Source: a virus. Taken from it: a DNA stretch of 42,632 nucleotides. The translations under genes were made by a program, and so were the position numbers. The DNA is taken from positions 1 through 42,632 of IMG/VR virus record IMGVR_UViG_3300047388_000050; one strand, given 5' to 3'. The notes beneath the pieces were generated by a model. That model made no database searches, was not told where the DNA came from, and saw only the letters and a program-made list of their open reading frames with translations. Shown here one piece after another: positions 15,944-23,575 of the stretch. Each line of letters starts with the position of its first letter. Position 1 is the first letter of the stretch.

Positions 15944-17712
15944 TGGCAAACAGGATTCAGCACCGCAGAGACACCGCCGCCAACTGGGCCGCAGCGAACC
16001 CTGTCCTCGCCGCAGGTGAGATCGGCTATGAGACGGGCACCATGCAGGCCAAGACCGGTGACGGGTCCACGGCCTGGATGTCACTCCCTTATCGGGCCGT
16101 AGGAAACCCTGACGATGTTGGCTATGACGTGATATTGCTCGCTGGCCAGTCAAACATGGTCGGCCAGAATTCCGGGTATGACACGAGCAGGCTGGATTTC
16201 TCCGACCCGAATATCAGTGTCTATTCCGGGTCTGGCAGTTATGCCAACATCATCAGTCTTGCAGCGGAACCTCTAGCCCATCAGGACACCGCATCCGGTA
16301 TTGGACCAGGGCTGCCCTTCGCTCGGCTATACGCTGGACGACTTCCACGCAATAGGCGCGTCCTTCTCGTCGCTGCCGGCTGGAAGGGGACGCCTTTCGA
16401 GGGGTTGGATAGCGCGGGAGGGAATCACGTCTGGAAAACCACGTCTACGGACAACGGGAACAACCTGTATCTCAACGCTATCCGTCAGGTGCAAAGCGCC
16501 CTCGCCGCGGGTGGGCCGAATAGCAGGCTGGCCGCTATTCTTTGGTTGCAGGGTGAGAGTGACGCCATCAACGGCACAAGCGCATCCACCTATCAGGCTG
16601 ACCTTGATGCGCTGATTGATGGATTCCGTACGCAGTTCTCCAACGCGACGATCCCGTTTGTCATTGCTCAGATGCTGCCCGAAAAGATCGACGCCACAGC
16701 TGCCTTCGCCGCGATCCACGCAGTGCACGCAGCGACGCCCACGCGCAAAGCATATACAGCCTTCGCCTACGGCCCCTATGGGCTCAATAACGGAGATCTC
16801 CTGCACTACAACGCCCCCGGACAGAGGGTGAACGGGCGCAACATGTTCGAAGCCCTCAAGTACGCCCTCTTGAATACTTCCGCAGCCGGGGCAACCATCC
16901 CTGTGCCCTCAACCGTAACCGGGCTGGTTGTGACCGCGCCGGATTATCAGAGCATAAAGGCGTCTTGGACGTTAGTCCCCTCTGCCACGTCCTACCATGT
17001 CCAATACAAGGCCACTTCATCAGGCACATGGCTGGATACGACGGGCACGGCATACGACGGCAACACCATGACGATCACGGGGCTGTCTGGGAGCACCTCC
17101 TACGATGTGCGCATCAAAGCGCGGAACGCTGGTGGGGATGCGGCTGCTTCCACAACGGTGAGCGCCACAACTGCCGCCGCACCTGTGACATACGCAGCAG
17201 ACACATTCAATAGGGCTGACAGTAGCTCCACTCTTGGGTCCACGACAACAGGATCCTACGCGTGGTCAGCGGTCGTTGGAACGTGGGGCATTTCGAGCAA
17301 CGCCGCATACGATGTGACCGCAACAAGCGCCAACCACATCGCAACAATAGATGACACGCACGCAAACGGAACTGTCGCCGCCCAGCTATTCGGATCATCG
17401 CCAGTAAACTCTGGAATCCTTTTCCGCCTTACAGACGCAAGCAACTTCTGGGTTTGGTTGGCAAACGGAACGCTCTACAAGTGCGTCGCAGGATCATTTA
17501 CGAGCGTCGGGAGCCTCCCGCTGCGCACCCCAGCGTCAGGAGACACCTATTCGGCAATCCTCAACGGCAGTTCGATCACATTGAAGGTCAACGGCGCAGT
17601 TTACGGAAGCGCAACGGATTCATTCAACCAGAGCGCCACGCAACACGGTCTCCTAAACAAGGGCACCGGGAACACGTTCGACAACTTCAGCCACACAGAC
17701 GCCACCTCCTAG
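15943..17712 (+). CDS. Tail fibre with SGNH/sialate-O-acetylesterase-type domain
   Basis: A 589-residue multidomain protein. Residues 1-50 (RIQHRRDTAANWAAANPVLAAG) form the short virion-attachment domain common in fibres. Residues 62-310 are an SGNH hydrolase of the SASA type: LLAGQSNMVGQ with nucleophile S70, WLQGESDA with E205, and DLLHYNAPGQ with D285 and H288. Residues 322-410 are a fibronectin type III domain. Residues 416-586 look like a concanavalin/LamG-like carbohydrate-binding sandwich. It probably binds and de-O-acetylates a host surface glycan. The codon choice uses more A/T-ending codons in the last third than its neighbours do. Confidence 0.85.
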   Translation: MANRIQHRRDTAANWAAANPVLAAGEIGYETGTMQAKTGDGSTAWMSLPYRAVGNPDDVGYDVILLAGQSNMVGQNSGYDTSRLDFSDPNISVYSGSGSYANIISLAAEPLAHQDTASGIGPGLPFARLYAGRLPRNRRVLLVAAGWKGTPFEGLDSAGGNHVWKTTSTDNGNNLYLNAIRQVQSALAAGGPNSRLAAILWLQGESDAINGTSASTYQADLDALIDGFRTQFSNATIPFVIAQMLPEKIDATAAFAAIHAVHAATPTRKAYTAFAYGPYGLNNGDLLHYNAPGQRVNGRNMFEALKYALLNTSAAGATIPVPSTVTGLVVTAPDYQSIKASWTLVPSATSYHVQYKATSSGTWLDTTGTAYDGNTMTITGLSGSTSYDVRIKARNAGGDAAASTTVSATTAAAPVTYAADTFNRADSSSTLGSTTTGSYAWSAVVGTWGISSNAAYDVTATSANHIATIDDTHANGTVAAQLFGSSPVNSGILFRLTDASNFWVWLANGTLYKCVAGSFTSVGSLPLRTPASGDTYSAILNGSSITLKVNGAVYGSATDSFNQSATQHGLLNKGTGNTFDNFSHTDATS

Positions 17713-17871
17713 TTACCACGTCTGGTTGAAAGCATCTGCCTCGTCCCGGCATTGCGCCGAGCAGTACCGGGACGAGGCGTCATCTCGAAGGATGCAGCCA
17801 CAGGAGCCGCATTGCCCACTGCTCAGCTTGTAGAAACTGCGCATCCTACGAATGATCGTCCCAATAGTCAT
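17713..17871 (-). CDS. Small zinc-finger-like protein (minus strand)
   Basis: A 52-residue protein opposite to the late operon, immediately beyond the fibre stop. A basic N-terminal helix (TIGTIIRRMRSFYKL) is followed by CGSCGCILRDDASSRYCSAQC, a CxxC...CxxxC treble-clef-like zinc site. ATG 17871 is chosen because TATACT (17883-17878 on the minus strand) ends six bases before it, giving a leaderless transcript; the frame stays open to a possible start at 17922. A 12-base inverted repeat lies in its coding sequence. Function unknown; a moron is likely. Confidence 0.62.
   Translation of the reverse strand: MTIGTIIRRMRSFYKLSSGQCGSCGCILRDDASSRYCSAQCRDEADAFNQTW
17738..17778. repeat. Perfect 12-bp inverted repeat inside the minus-strand gene
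   Basis: GCCTCGTCCCGG at 17738-17749 and CCGGGACGAGGC at 17767-17778, with a 17-base loop. It begins 26 bases beyond the stop of the fibre gene and lies within the zinc-finger gene on the other strand. It could protect the 3' end of the fibre mRNA, act as a factorless terminator, or be a protein-binding site. Confidence 0.65.
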
Positions 17872-17877
17872 GCGTCG

Positions 17878-17883
17878 AGTATA
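17878..17883 (-). promoter_or_regulatory. -10 box of the minus-strand zinc-finger gene (leaderless)
   Basis: Minus strand reads TATACT, then six bases, then the ATG at 17871-17869. A weak -35 candidate, TAGTCC, lies 17 bases further upstream. No Shine-Dalgarno sequence is visible before the ATG. Confidence 0.5.
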
Positions 17884-17920
17884 AGGGGCTACATAAGACC
17901 GGACTAGCGCCCCACCCTTC

Positions 17921-17944
17921 AAGCCCCGTAACAGGGGCTTTTTT
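17921..17944 (+). terminator. Intrinsic terminator before the hub C-terminal part
   Basis: AAGCCCC (17921-17927) pairs with GGGGCTT (17934-17940) around GTAACA and is followed by a further TTTT: a classical rho-independent terminator in plus orientation. It marks the right border of the inserted fibre module. The following gene has its own strong ribosome site but no visible promoter, so read-through must occur. Confidence 0.78.
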
Positions 17945-17964
17945 CATGCCCTTAGGAGGCCGTT

Positions 17965-18813
17965 TTGCAGGCTGGTTTTTTGGGTACGAATGTGCTCGTT
18001 AGTGGTGGGGCTCAGGTTCAGTTGACGGCGTATGACGTTGGCGTGTTGGCGGCGAACTCTAAGTTGTTGGCGCCTGAGTCTCCGCAGGGTGGGTCACCGA
18101 CGATCGTTTCGGAGATTACAAGGTTGATGGATGGTATCGCCCCGGTGGTGGTGCTCGCTGGTGTGATTGACCGGCCAGTGAACACGAGCCTTGTTTACCA
18201 GCAGGACCGGTTGAACGCTGTCCAAGACCTGTGTAAGCGCATCAACGCGGACTACAGGTTCAACGGGAACAAGCAGTTAGAGATCTACCCGCTGACCCCT
18301 CAAACCCCTGTGTGGACGATCCAGGGCGGACCTGAAGGCGTCCTCGTCAGTGTTGACAGGTCGATGGATTTGAACGGGCTCTACAACCAGTTCATCGCGG
18401 ACGGCACCGCAACCGTGAACGGGCAACAAGTACCGATCCGTGGTGTCGCTCAGATCAGTGCAGGGCCGTTGCGTTGGGGTGGGCCGCACGGGAAATACCC
18501 AGAGTTCTACCAATCCAACCTGCTCACCACACAGGCGGATTGTGATGCGTACGCGCAGACCATGATGAACACCCAGCTCGCCGGGTTGTCCGTGGACTTG
18601 AAGATCACGTGCCTGCCACACCCCGGCCTGCAACAAGGCGACTGGGTAACAGTGATCGCACCCACCGTGAACAACAACCACGTCAGCCTCATTGGCCGTG
18701 TGAAGCAGATGGGTTTGAAGTCCAACGGAACCGCTGTGGACCGCATGACACTCACCGTCGAATGCACCTACGCCGACGTGCAAACAGCCATAGGAGGCGT
18801 GGATCGTGGCTAA
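17965..18813 (+). CDS. Tail-hub/minor tail protein, C-terminal part (split gene)
   Basis: A 282-residue protein that begins in mid-family: VSGGAQVQLTAYDVGVLAANSKLLAPESPQ, SEITRLMDG, NTSLVYQQDRLNAVQDLCKRIN and ADYRFNGNKQLEI correspond to the body of the DUF5047-like minor tail protein whose N-terminus is at 15173-15613. The C-terminal half (ISAGPLRWGGPHGKYPEFYQS, MNTQLAGLSVDLKITCLPHPG) is the conserved hub-like region. TTG start with AGGAGG at 17954-17959 five bases upstream, so it is now translated independently. The two parts may assemble as one domain. Confidence 0.78.
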   Translation: MQAGFLGTNVLVSGGAQVQLTAYDVGVLAANSKLLAPESPQGGSPTIVSEITRLMDGIAPVVVLAGVIDRPVNTSLVYQQDRLNAVQDLCKRINADYRFNGNKQLEIYPLTPQTPVWTIQGGPEGVLVSVDRSMDLNGLYNQFIADGTATVNGQQVPIRGVAQISAGPLRWGGPHGKYPEFYQSNLLTTQADCDAYAQTMMNTQLAGLSVDLKITCLPHPGLQQGDWVTVIAPTVNNNHVSLIGRVKQMGLKSNGTAVDRMTLTVECTYADVQTAIGGVDRG

Positions 18814-19759
18814 CCTCCGCAACCTTGAAACCCCGCCGAACAACATCCGCACCTTTCAGGGAACGATCGTCCAGTCAGCACCGGGCGCAACAACGTTGGC
18901 TGTGAATGTGTTGGGGAATGTGTTGCCGGCGCGTTGGGCGGATCCGCTCGTGGTCGCTGTCGGTGACACGGTTCTTGTTGAGGTTAGCGGTGACAGGCAG
19001 GGTGAGGCGTTCGTCAAGTCCCGCCTCACCAACGGACCACGCCCCTCACAAGGCACCGTCACGACCGTCCCGCCAAGCTCCCCCACGATCACGGTAACCG
19101 GTACTGACGGTATCGCATACACCGCAACGTTCGCCTACGCGAGTCCCGCCGTGAACGATGTCGTGATCCTCTCATGGAACGCCGCGATACCCACCGCGTT
19201 GGCGATAGTCACGACCACGACACCACTACCGGGCACAGCACCCCCACCTATCGCCGCCCCGCCCGGACAAAACCAGACCGACACCAGCGCCTACCAAGCC
19301 ACGGACAGTGACACCTACTGGCCCGCAGGCGGCTGGGGATCATGGGCCGGTGGAGGCGGAAACGTCTACCAAGGCGGCGCATCCTACGGCGGACCCGTGT
19401 ACGGGGCATGGTTCTACTCCGGATCACCCACGGAACTCGCAGGCCGCACCATCGCCGGCCTACGCCTCCGGATCGGCTCACGACGGCCAGTGGGCGCGAA
19501 CAACTCCCCAGTCACCCTCCACGTCTACACGCACACGTCACCGAACAAACCGGGCGGCAACGTCTCGCTCGTGGACGGCCCGTTCGACTTTGTGATCCAA
19601 CCCGGCGCGGGACCGCAAACCCTGGCTCTCCCCACCGGCTGCGCACCAACCCTGCTCGGCGGGGGCGGCATCGCGATTGTGGGCGAGAACTACGCCGGGG
19701 TCAACGGACGCCTCATACAGCCCGACTCGGGCACCCTCTACTTCGACTGGCAAAGATAG
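18806..19759 (+). CDS. Minor tail protein with C-terminal beta domain
   Basis: A 317-residue protein. Residues 1-125 resemble a small OB-like domain (TFQGTIVQSAPGATTLAVNV, GDTVLVEVSGDRQGEAFVKSR) often found after the hub gene in actinophages. A Pro/Thr-rich linker follows (about 130-160), then a Gly/Tyr-rich beta domain, 165-317 (GLRLRIGSRRPVG, SPVTLHVYTHTSPNKPGG). GTG start in an eight-base overlap, with AGGAGG at 18792-18797. Confidence 0.78.
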   Translation: MANLRNLETPPNNIRTFQGTIVQSAPGATTLAVNVLGNVLPARWADPLVVAVGDTVLVEVSGDRQGEAFVKSRLTNGPRPSQGTVTTVPPSSPTITVTGTDGIAYTATFAYASPAVNDVVILSWNAAIPTALAIVTTTTPLPGTAPPPIAAPPGQNQTDTSAYQATDSDTYWPAGGWGSWAGGGGNVYQGGASYGGPVYGAWFYSGSPTELAGRTIAGLRLRIGSRRPVGANNSPVTLHVYTHTSPNKPGGNVSLVDGPFDFVIQPGAGPQTLALPTGCAPTLLGGGGIAIVGENYAGVNGRLIQPDSGTLYFDWQR

Positions 19760-19767
19760 GACCGCCC

Positions 19768-20397
19768 ATGTCAACCACTCTCGATAACGGGACCGTTGTT
19801 CCGGTCAACTCCGACGCGTACGCGCCGACAGCGGACATGGCGACCATGGGCAACAGCCTTGGGGTGATCACGAACGCGGCCAACGCGACGGCCATGAACG
19901 CGCTCGCCACGTTCACGGGCCGCACCGTCCGCCGCCTTGACCTGAACGGTGAACTGTACTGGTACAACGGCAGTGCGTGGCAGCCGCAGAACCCGCATAG
20001 TGAGTGGACGTTCAGCAACTCGGGCATCCCCTCGGTCACCACGTGGGGTTGTGGGACGCTCACCAACGACGCAACCCCCACAACGGACACCGGGTTCGTT
20101 ACGACCCCCAGCGCGGACCACCTGACACTCAGGGACGCAGGCACCTACAGCATTGACGTATCCGGCAGTTTCGGAGTGGCGACCACGGGTAGGGCGTTCT
20201 ATCAGATCGCTTTCACCAACGGCGGATCACCCACCTCGAAGCGCTCGTCCGTGTCCACGGGCGAAGACGGCGGATCCATCTGCATCCCCAACCTCAAAGT
20301 CACAGCCGGGGCCGTCCTCACACTCTCCTGCTTCCTGACGCTCGCCTCCGGAACCACAACCTGGACAGGCCGCGTACGCGTCCGGAAAGTGGGCTAA
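19768..20397 (+). CDS. Minor tail protein, possible receptor-binding tip
   Basis: A 209-residue protein. The N-terminal 80 residues (VPVNSDAYAPTADMATMGNSLG, ATFTGRTVRRLDLNGELYWYNGSAW) are an attachment segment with a short beta motif common in phage tail tips. The C-terminal part (TLRDAGTYSIDVSGSFGVATTG, RAFYQIAFTNGG, GTTTWTGRVRVRKVG) has the pattern of a C1q/TNF-like jelly-roll trimer tip. It is the last structural gene before lysis. ATG 19768 has only a weak AGGA nine bases upstream. Confidence 0.72.
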   Translation: MSTTLDNGTVVPVNSDAYAPTADMATMGNSLGVITNAANATAMNALATFTGRTVRRLDLNGELYWYNGSAWQPQNPHSEWTFSNSGIPSVTTWGCGTLTNDATPTTDTGFVTTPSADHLTLRDAGTYSIDVSGSFGVATTGRAFYQIAFTNGGSPTSKRSSVSTGEDGGSICIPNLKVTAGAVLTLSCFLTLASGTTTWTGRVRVRKVG

Positions 20398-20399
20398 TC

Positions 20400-20627
20400 G
20401 TGGAAGATCAAGTACCAGCCCTCTCCGACCGTGAACTCTTAGTCCGCATCGACACGAAGCTTGACGGCGTGATCGAGGACAAGAAAGACCACGAAGCACG
20501 CATCCGATCCCTCGAGGACCGGGCAGCACATTTCGTAACCGGCAAACAACTGTGGATCGGCTTCACCAGCGCAGTCGCCGTGGCAAGCGTGGCATTCCCT
20601 GCTATTCAGTGGGTCATCAACAAGTGA
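20400..20627 (+). CDS. XhlA-like membrane protein (lysis)
   Basis: A 75-residue protein: an N-terminal charged coiled coil (about 8-45, ELLVRIDTKLDGVIEDKKDHEARIR with heptad spacing), then one hydrophobic helix at about 50-72 (LWIGFTSAVAVASVAFPAI). This layout matches haemolysin XhlA-type proteins that accompany holins. It overlaps the endolysin gene by GTGA and opens the lysis cassette. GTG start. Confidence 0.75.
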   Translation: MEDQVPALSDRELLVRIDTKLDGVIEDKKDHEARIRSLEDRAAHFVTGKQLWIGFTSAVAVASVAFPAIQWVINK

Positions 20628-21403
20628 CCACGCAGCTCATCACCCCGAACCCGGATATCCCAGCCGAAGAGGGAATGTGCCTCCAGTACGTGCGTCAAGC
20701 CTTCGGACTGCCCATGCGGTACGGCAGTGCTACCGAGGCGTGGAACAACTCCCCATCACAGCACCCTGACCGGAACTACCCGCAAGGTGTCTGGTTCCCT
20801 GTCTGGTGGGCGCTGGACAAGAACGTCAACGGACACGTGGCACTCGTTGCCCCGGACGGCTCGGTCTACTCCACCAGCAACCTCGCACCAAACCCCGTGA
20901 AGCATCACCCGTCAATTGCCGACGTGGAAGCCTACTACGCCTACTACGGCATGACGCTGACCTACCGAGGCTGGACCGAGGACGTAGCCGGATACCCGGT
21001 GATCAGCCTCGACACGGGATCAATCGGCTTCGACAGCATCACCACCACACCAGTCCAGGAGGACACTGTGACACCGGAACAAATGGACGAACTGAAGAAG
21101 TTCACACAGGCCTGCGTGAACGACTCCATCAACAAGATGTGGGAAACCGAGGGTGTCACCCAGACCCTTGTTCAGCAGGTAGCGGCCCGCCTTGACCGTG
21201 GCATCCAGATCAGCCGCAACCAAGCTGAGGACATTGTTGCTTCGACCACGGCACGGGTCAACGACTTCACCGGCAAGCAGACCGCAGCACCCGCACCCGC
21301 CGTCGTGGACGTAGCGACTCTCGCTGCGCAGCTCGCACCGCTACTCAACGCCTCGCAGGCCGATGCTTTCATGGCCGCGTTCAAAGCCCAGATCAACAAG
21401 TAA
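20624..21403 (+). CDS. Endolysin, CHAP/amidase-like cysteine hydrolase
   Basis: A 259-residue enzyme predicted to cut host peptidoglycan. Residues 10-130 form the catalytic domain: EEGMCLQYVRQAFG with candidate nucleophile C19 at a helix start, NGHVALV with H71, and PDGSVYS providing D78, the Cys-His-Asp layout of CHAP/NlpC-type amidases. Residues 150-210 are a helical linker (TPEQMDELKKFTQACV) and 225-259 an Ala-rich helix. The GTG start in a GTGA overlap couples it to the membrane protein upstream, and a holin-like gene follows. Confidence 0.82.
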   Translation: MTTQLITPNPDIPAEEGMCLQYVRQAFGLPMRYGSATEAWNNSPSQHPDRNYPQGVWFPVWWALDKNVNGHVALVAPDGSVYSTSNLAPNPVKHHPSIADVEAYYAYYGMTLTYRGWTEDVAGYPVISLDTGSIGFDSITTTPVQEDTVTPEQMDELKKFTQACVNDSINKMWETEGVTQTLVQQVAARLDRGIQISRNQAEDIVASTTARVNDFTGKQTAAPAPAVVDVATLAAQLAPLLNASQADAFMAAFKAQINK

Positions 21404-21411
21404 GGACCACC

Positions 21412-21771
21412 ATGACAAGCCCCGCATTCTGGAAAGCCGCTGGCGAACGAGCCGTCAAGACCTTCGCCCAAGCCGTCCTCGCCCTACTCGGCACCGGCTC
21501 CGTAGGCATCACGTCACTTGACTGGCGAATGATCCTGTCCGTCGCAGCAACCGCAGCCCTCGCGTCCGTACTGACCTCCCTCGCGTCCCTGTCCACCGTG
21601 ACAGAACCAAAGCCCGCGGAAGTGACCACGGACGGCGCGCACGTCATCACCAGCCTGCCCGACACTGCCCCCGCGAGCCTGTTCCCGAAAGCCGCAGTAG
21701 ACGCCGCAATCGCAGCACTCCCCGAACAAGAGTACGTACCACTCGACAAACCAGCAGACCCCACAGCCTGA
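21412..21771 (+). CDS. Holin-like protein
   Basis: A 119-residue protein with hydrophobic segments at about 18-36 (FAQAVLALLGTGSVGITSL) and 40-60 (MILSVAATAALASVLTSLAS), then a long soluble acidic tail ending in PLDKPADP. Resembles r1t-type holins of actinophages, where FWKAAGERAVKTFAQA at the N-terminus is common. It follows the endolysin by eight bases and ends just before a strong terminator, so it closes the late operon. Confidence 0.82.
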   Translation: MTSPAFWKAAGERAVKTFAQAVLALLGTGSVGITSLDWRMILSVAATAALASVLTSLASLSTVTEPKPAEVTTDGAHVITSLPDTAPASLFPKAAVDAAIAALPEQEYVPLDKPADPTA

Positions 21772-21776
21772 CACTC

Positions 21777-21815
21777 GCCGCCCACCCCTCACCGGGTGGG
21801 CGGCATTCGTCATTT
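21777..21815 (+). terminator. Terminator closing the late operon
   Basis: A perfect 11-pair stem, GCCGCCCACCC (21777-21787) with GGGTGGGCGGC (21794-21804), loop CTCACC, followed by ATTCGTCATTT. It starts six bases after the holin stop and marks the end of the structural and lysis genes. The tail is only moderately T-rich. Confidence 0.78.
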
Positions 21816-21858
21816 AATGCCTACTCGAAACTACCGATGATTACAGAGCAAAACAGAG

Positions 21859-21864
21859 TAGAAT
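21859..21864 (+). promoter_or_regulatory. Probable promoter of the HNH gene (-10 box)
   Basis: TAGAAT in an AT-rich stretch (21816-21880) that differs from its surroundings. No convincing -35 hexamer is seen at 16-18 bases. Transcription would start around 21871 and include the hairpin at 21880-21906. Confidence 0.4.
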
Positions 21865-21879
21865 GGTAGTACATAAAAA

Positions 21880-21906
21880 CCCCGCGACGGGTGCAACCGT
21901 CCGGGG
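21880..21906 (+). promoter_or_regulatory. Leader hairpin upstream of the HNH gene
   Basis: CCCCG (21880-21884), a bulged C and GACGG (21886-21890) pair with CCGTC (21897-21901) and CGGGG (21902-21906) around the loop GTGCAA. It stands 30 bases before the HNH start, with the ribosome site AGGAG (21925-21929) outside the stem. No T-run follows. I recall similar hairpins before stand-alone phage HNH genes; that is memory, not a search. Confidence 0.6.
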
Positions 21907-21936
21907 ATATGGCAACCACTTATCAGGAGTGATCAC

Positions 21937-22353
21937 ATGGCCTATGCTACACCAGCAGCCCGACGCGAGTACCAGCGCCTATGGTGCGCGAAGAACCGGG
22001 CCGACTACATGACGGGCAAGTCCTGCGCTGTCTGCGGATCCACAAGCAGCCTGGAAGTCGATCACATCGACCCGGAGCAAAAGGTATCTCACCGCATCTG
22101 GTCATGGTCCGCCGAGCGCAGGGCCTCCGAACTGGCGAAATGCCAGATCCTATGCGCTGACCACCACAAGGAAAAGACCCGTGAACAGCGACCGCTCCCC
22201 GAGCATGGCACGATCTCCCGCTACGGCAGCATCCACAAGTGCCGGTGCGAGCTATGCCGCACGGCAAACGCCGAACGATCGGCACTCAATAAGGCTAAGA
22301 AGATTGAACGCGAGCTTACCGAGTTCCGCACAAACTACAAGCGGGCCGCTTAG
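21937..22353 (+). CDS. HNH endonuclease (free-standing)
   Basis: A 138-residue HNH nuclease. CAVCGSTSSLEVDHIDPEQK gives the first CxxC and the DH pair, and ILCADHHKEKT closes the fold; a second CRCELC cluster lies near residue 105. The basic helix YQRLWCAKNRADY at the N-terminus would bind DNA. It has its own promoter and leader and lies between the lysis terminator and integrase, as homing-type HNH genes often do. It converges with integrase, overlapping it by four bases. Confidence 0.88.
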   Translation: MAYATPAARREYQRLWCAKNRADYMTGKSCAVCGSTSSLEVDHIDPEQKVSHRIWSWSAERRASELAKCQILCADHHKEKTREQRPLPEHGTISRYGSIHKCRCELCRTANAERSALNKAKKIERELTEFRTNYKRAA

Positions 22354-23471
22354 CCTTCGAGCATTTTCCCCATGATGTCAGCGCCGCGGGCCATGCCTTC
22401 GTGCATCAGGTGAGCGTATACGCGCTCCGTGGTGGCAGTGGAGGCGTGGCCTAGGCGTCGGGCCACCTCATACAAGGTCAGCCCTCCTTGAAGGCCCCAC
22501 GATGCGCTGGTGTGCCGCAGATCGTGGATGCGTGGCGTCTTGGAGAACATTGGATCCTCAACACGTGCCGCGGCAACAGCGGATGTCCAGGCATCCCAGA
22601 AATACTTCTGCGCGACCCTGCCACCCGTGGACGTGCGGAACAGCAGGGTATCCCCCGTCACGCCCTGCATGGCCGGTTTTAGTGCCTCAATCACCACGGG
22701 CGGGAGTGACACTGTCCGCTTGGATGATTGGGTCTTAGGCGCCCCCACATAGTAGGCGTTCAGCCCGTCGCGCTTCCATGACTTGGAGATCCGGACGGTC
22801 GCCGGCACGTTCCGCCAATTCACGTCCGCGACCGTGACTGCGGTCGCTTCCCCGAACCTCGCCCCGGACATGACAAGGAACAGGCCGAGCGGCTGATACA
22901 GCGGGTTCAAGTGGCGGTAGATGAGTTGCCATTCATCCCATGTGAGGAACTGCTCTTTGTCCTCGGCATGTTCCGTGGTGGGCAACGTGACACCCCGGCA
23001 AGGATTATCAGGACGGTAACCCAACCTCATCGCGGTTTCCATGCTCGCACTGATCAGGCCGTGAACGTTGCGGATCGTCTTGGGCGACAAGCCTTTGTCC
23101 TGCATGGAGCGCACCCAGCTTGTCAGGTGCCTCAACCCGAGGTCACGGACGGAAACCCCGCCGATGTAGGGGCCGATGTGGTCCGTCAGCATGTGCCGGT
23201 AGTTCCGAATTGTCTGGCTTGTGGGCTTCACGAGCAGGTCAACGTGTTCGAAGACGACCTGCTCCACCGTGCGCGCGCCTTGCAGATGGGCGTACACCAC
23301 GGCCTCAGCTATCTCGGCGTTGTGGTCATTGACTTCCAGGCTGCGCCGGTACAGTTCCGCTTCGGCCATCGTGTCAAAGGAGATGCCACGCTGCGTCCCA
23401 TCCGGGTCGCGCCAGTTCACCGTGTGGTATTCGGAGCCATTCGCTCTCTTGCGGGTTCGGATGAATGCCAT
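22350..23471 (-). CDS. int: Tyrosine integrase
   Basis: A 373-residue recombinase. An N-terminal AP2-like arm-binding domain (1-60, with VNWRDPDGTQRGISF) is followed by a SAM-like core-binding domain (65-160) and the catalytic domain. Catalytic residues are visible: R205 in SGARFGEA, Lys in the hairpin PKTQSSKRTV (K246 or K251), H316 and R319 in HDLRHT, H342 in RRLGHAS, and nucleophile Y352 in ERVYAHL. All are intact, so the phage should be able to integrate. The attP site lies about 100 bases upstream of its start. Confidence 0.96.
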   Translation of the reverse strand: MAFIRTRKRANGSEYHTVNWRDPDGTQRGISFDTMAEAELYRRSLEVNDHNAEIAEAVVYAHLQGARTVEQVVFEHVDLLVKPTSQTIRNYRHMLTDHIGPYIGGVSVRDLGLRHLTSWVRSMQDKGLSPKTIRNVHGLISASMETAMRLGYRPDNPCRGVTLPTTEHAEDKEQFLTWDEWQLIYRHLNPLYQPLGLFLVMSGARFGEATAVTVADVNWRNVPATVRISKSWKRDGLNAYYVGAPKTQSSKRTVSLPPVVIEALKPAMQGVTGDTLLFRTSTGGRVAQKYFWDAWTSAVAAARVEDPMFSKTPRIHDLRHTSASWGLQGGLTLYEVARRLGHASTATTERVYAHLMHEGMARGADIMGKMLEG

Positions 23472-23519
23472 GCCCGTCCTTCCCGGAAGTGCGTGTCATT
23501 CCAAAGCTTACGGTACTCT

Positions 23520-23549
23520 CGTCAGCAAATCCATAATCACGTCAGCAAA
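23520..23549. repeat. Direct repeats CGTCAGCAAA (arm-type integrase sites)
   Basis: CGTCAGCAAA occurs at 23520-23529 and again at 23540-23549, exactly 20 bases apart, between the integrase start and the attP core. Further copies of the core CGTCAGC lie on the other side at 23692-23708. This arrangement around an att core is what arm-type integrase binding sites look like. The 20-base spacing puts the two copies on the same DNA face. Confidence 0.7.
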
Positions 23550-23575
23550 CAGGGTCAAAAACCCCTATAAATCAG

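Noticed and set aside
22911-23570. A 219-codon plus-strand frame across the integrase
   Set aside because: Antisense to a complete integrase with all catalytic residues. No ribosome site and no domain pattern.
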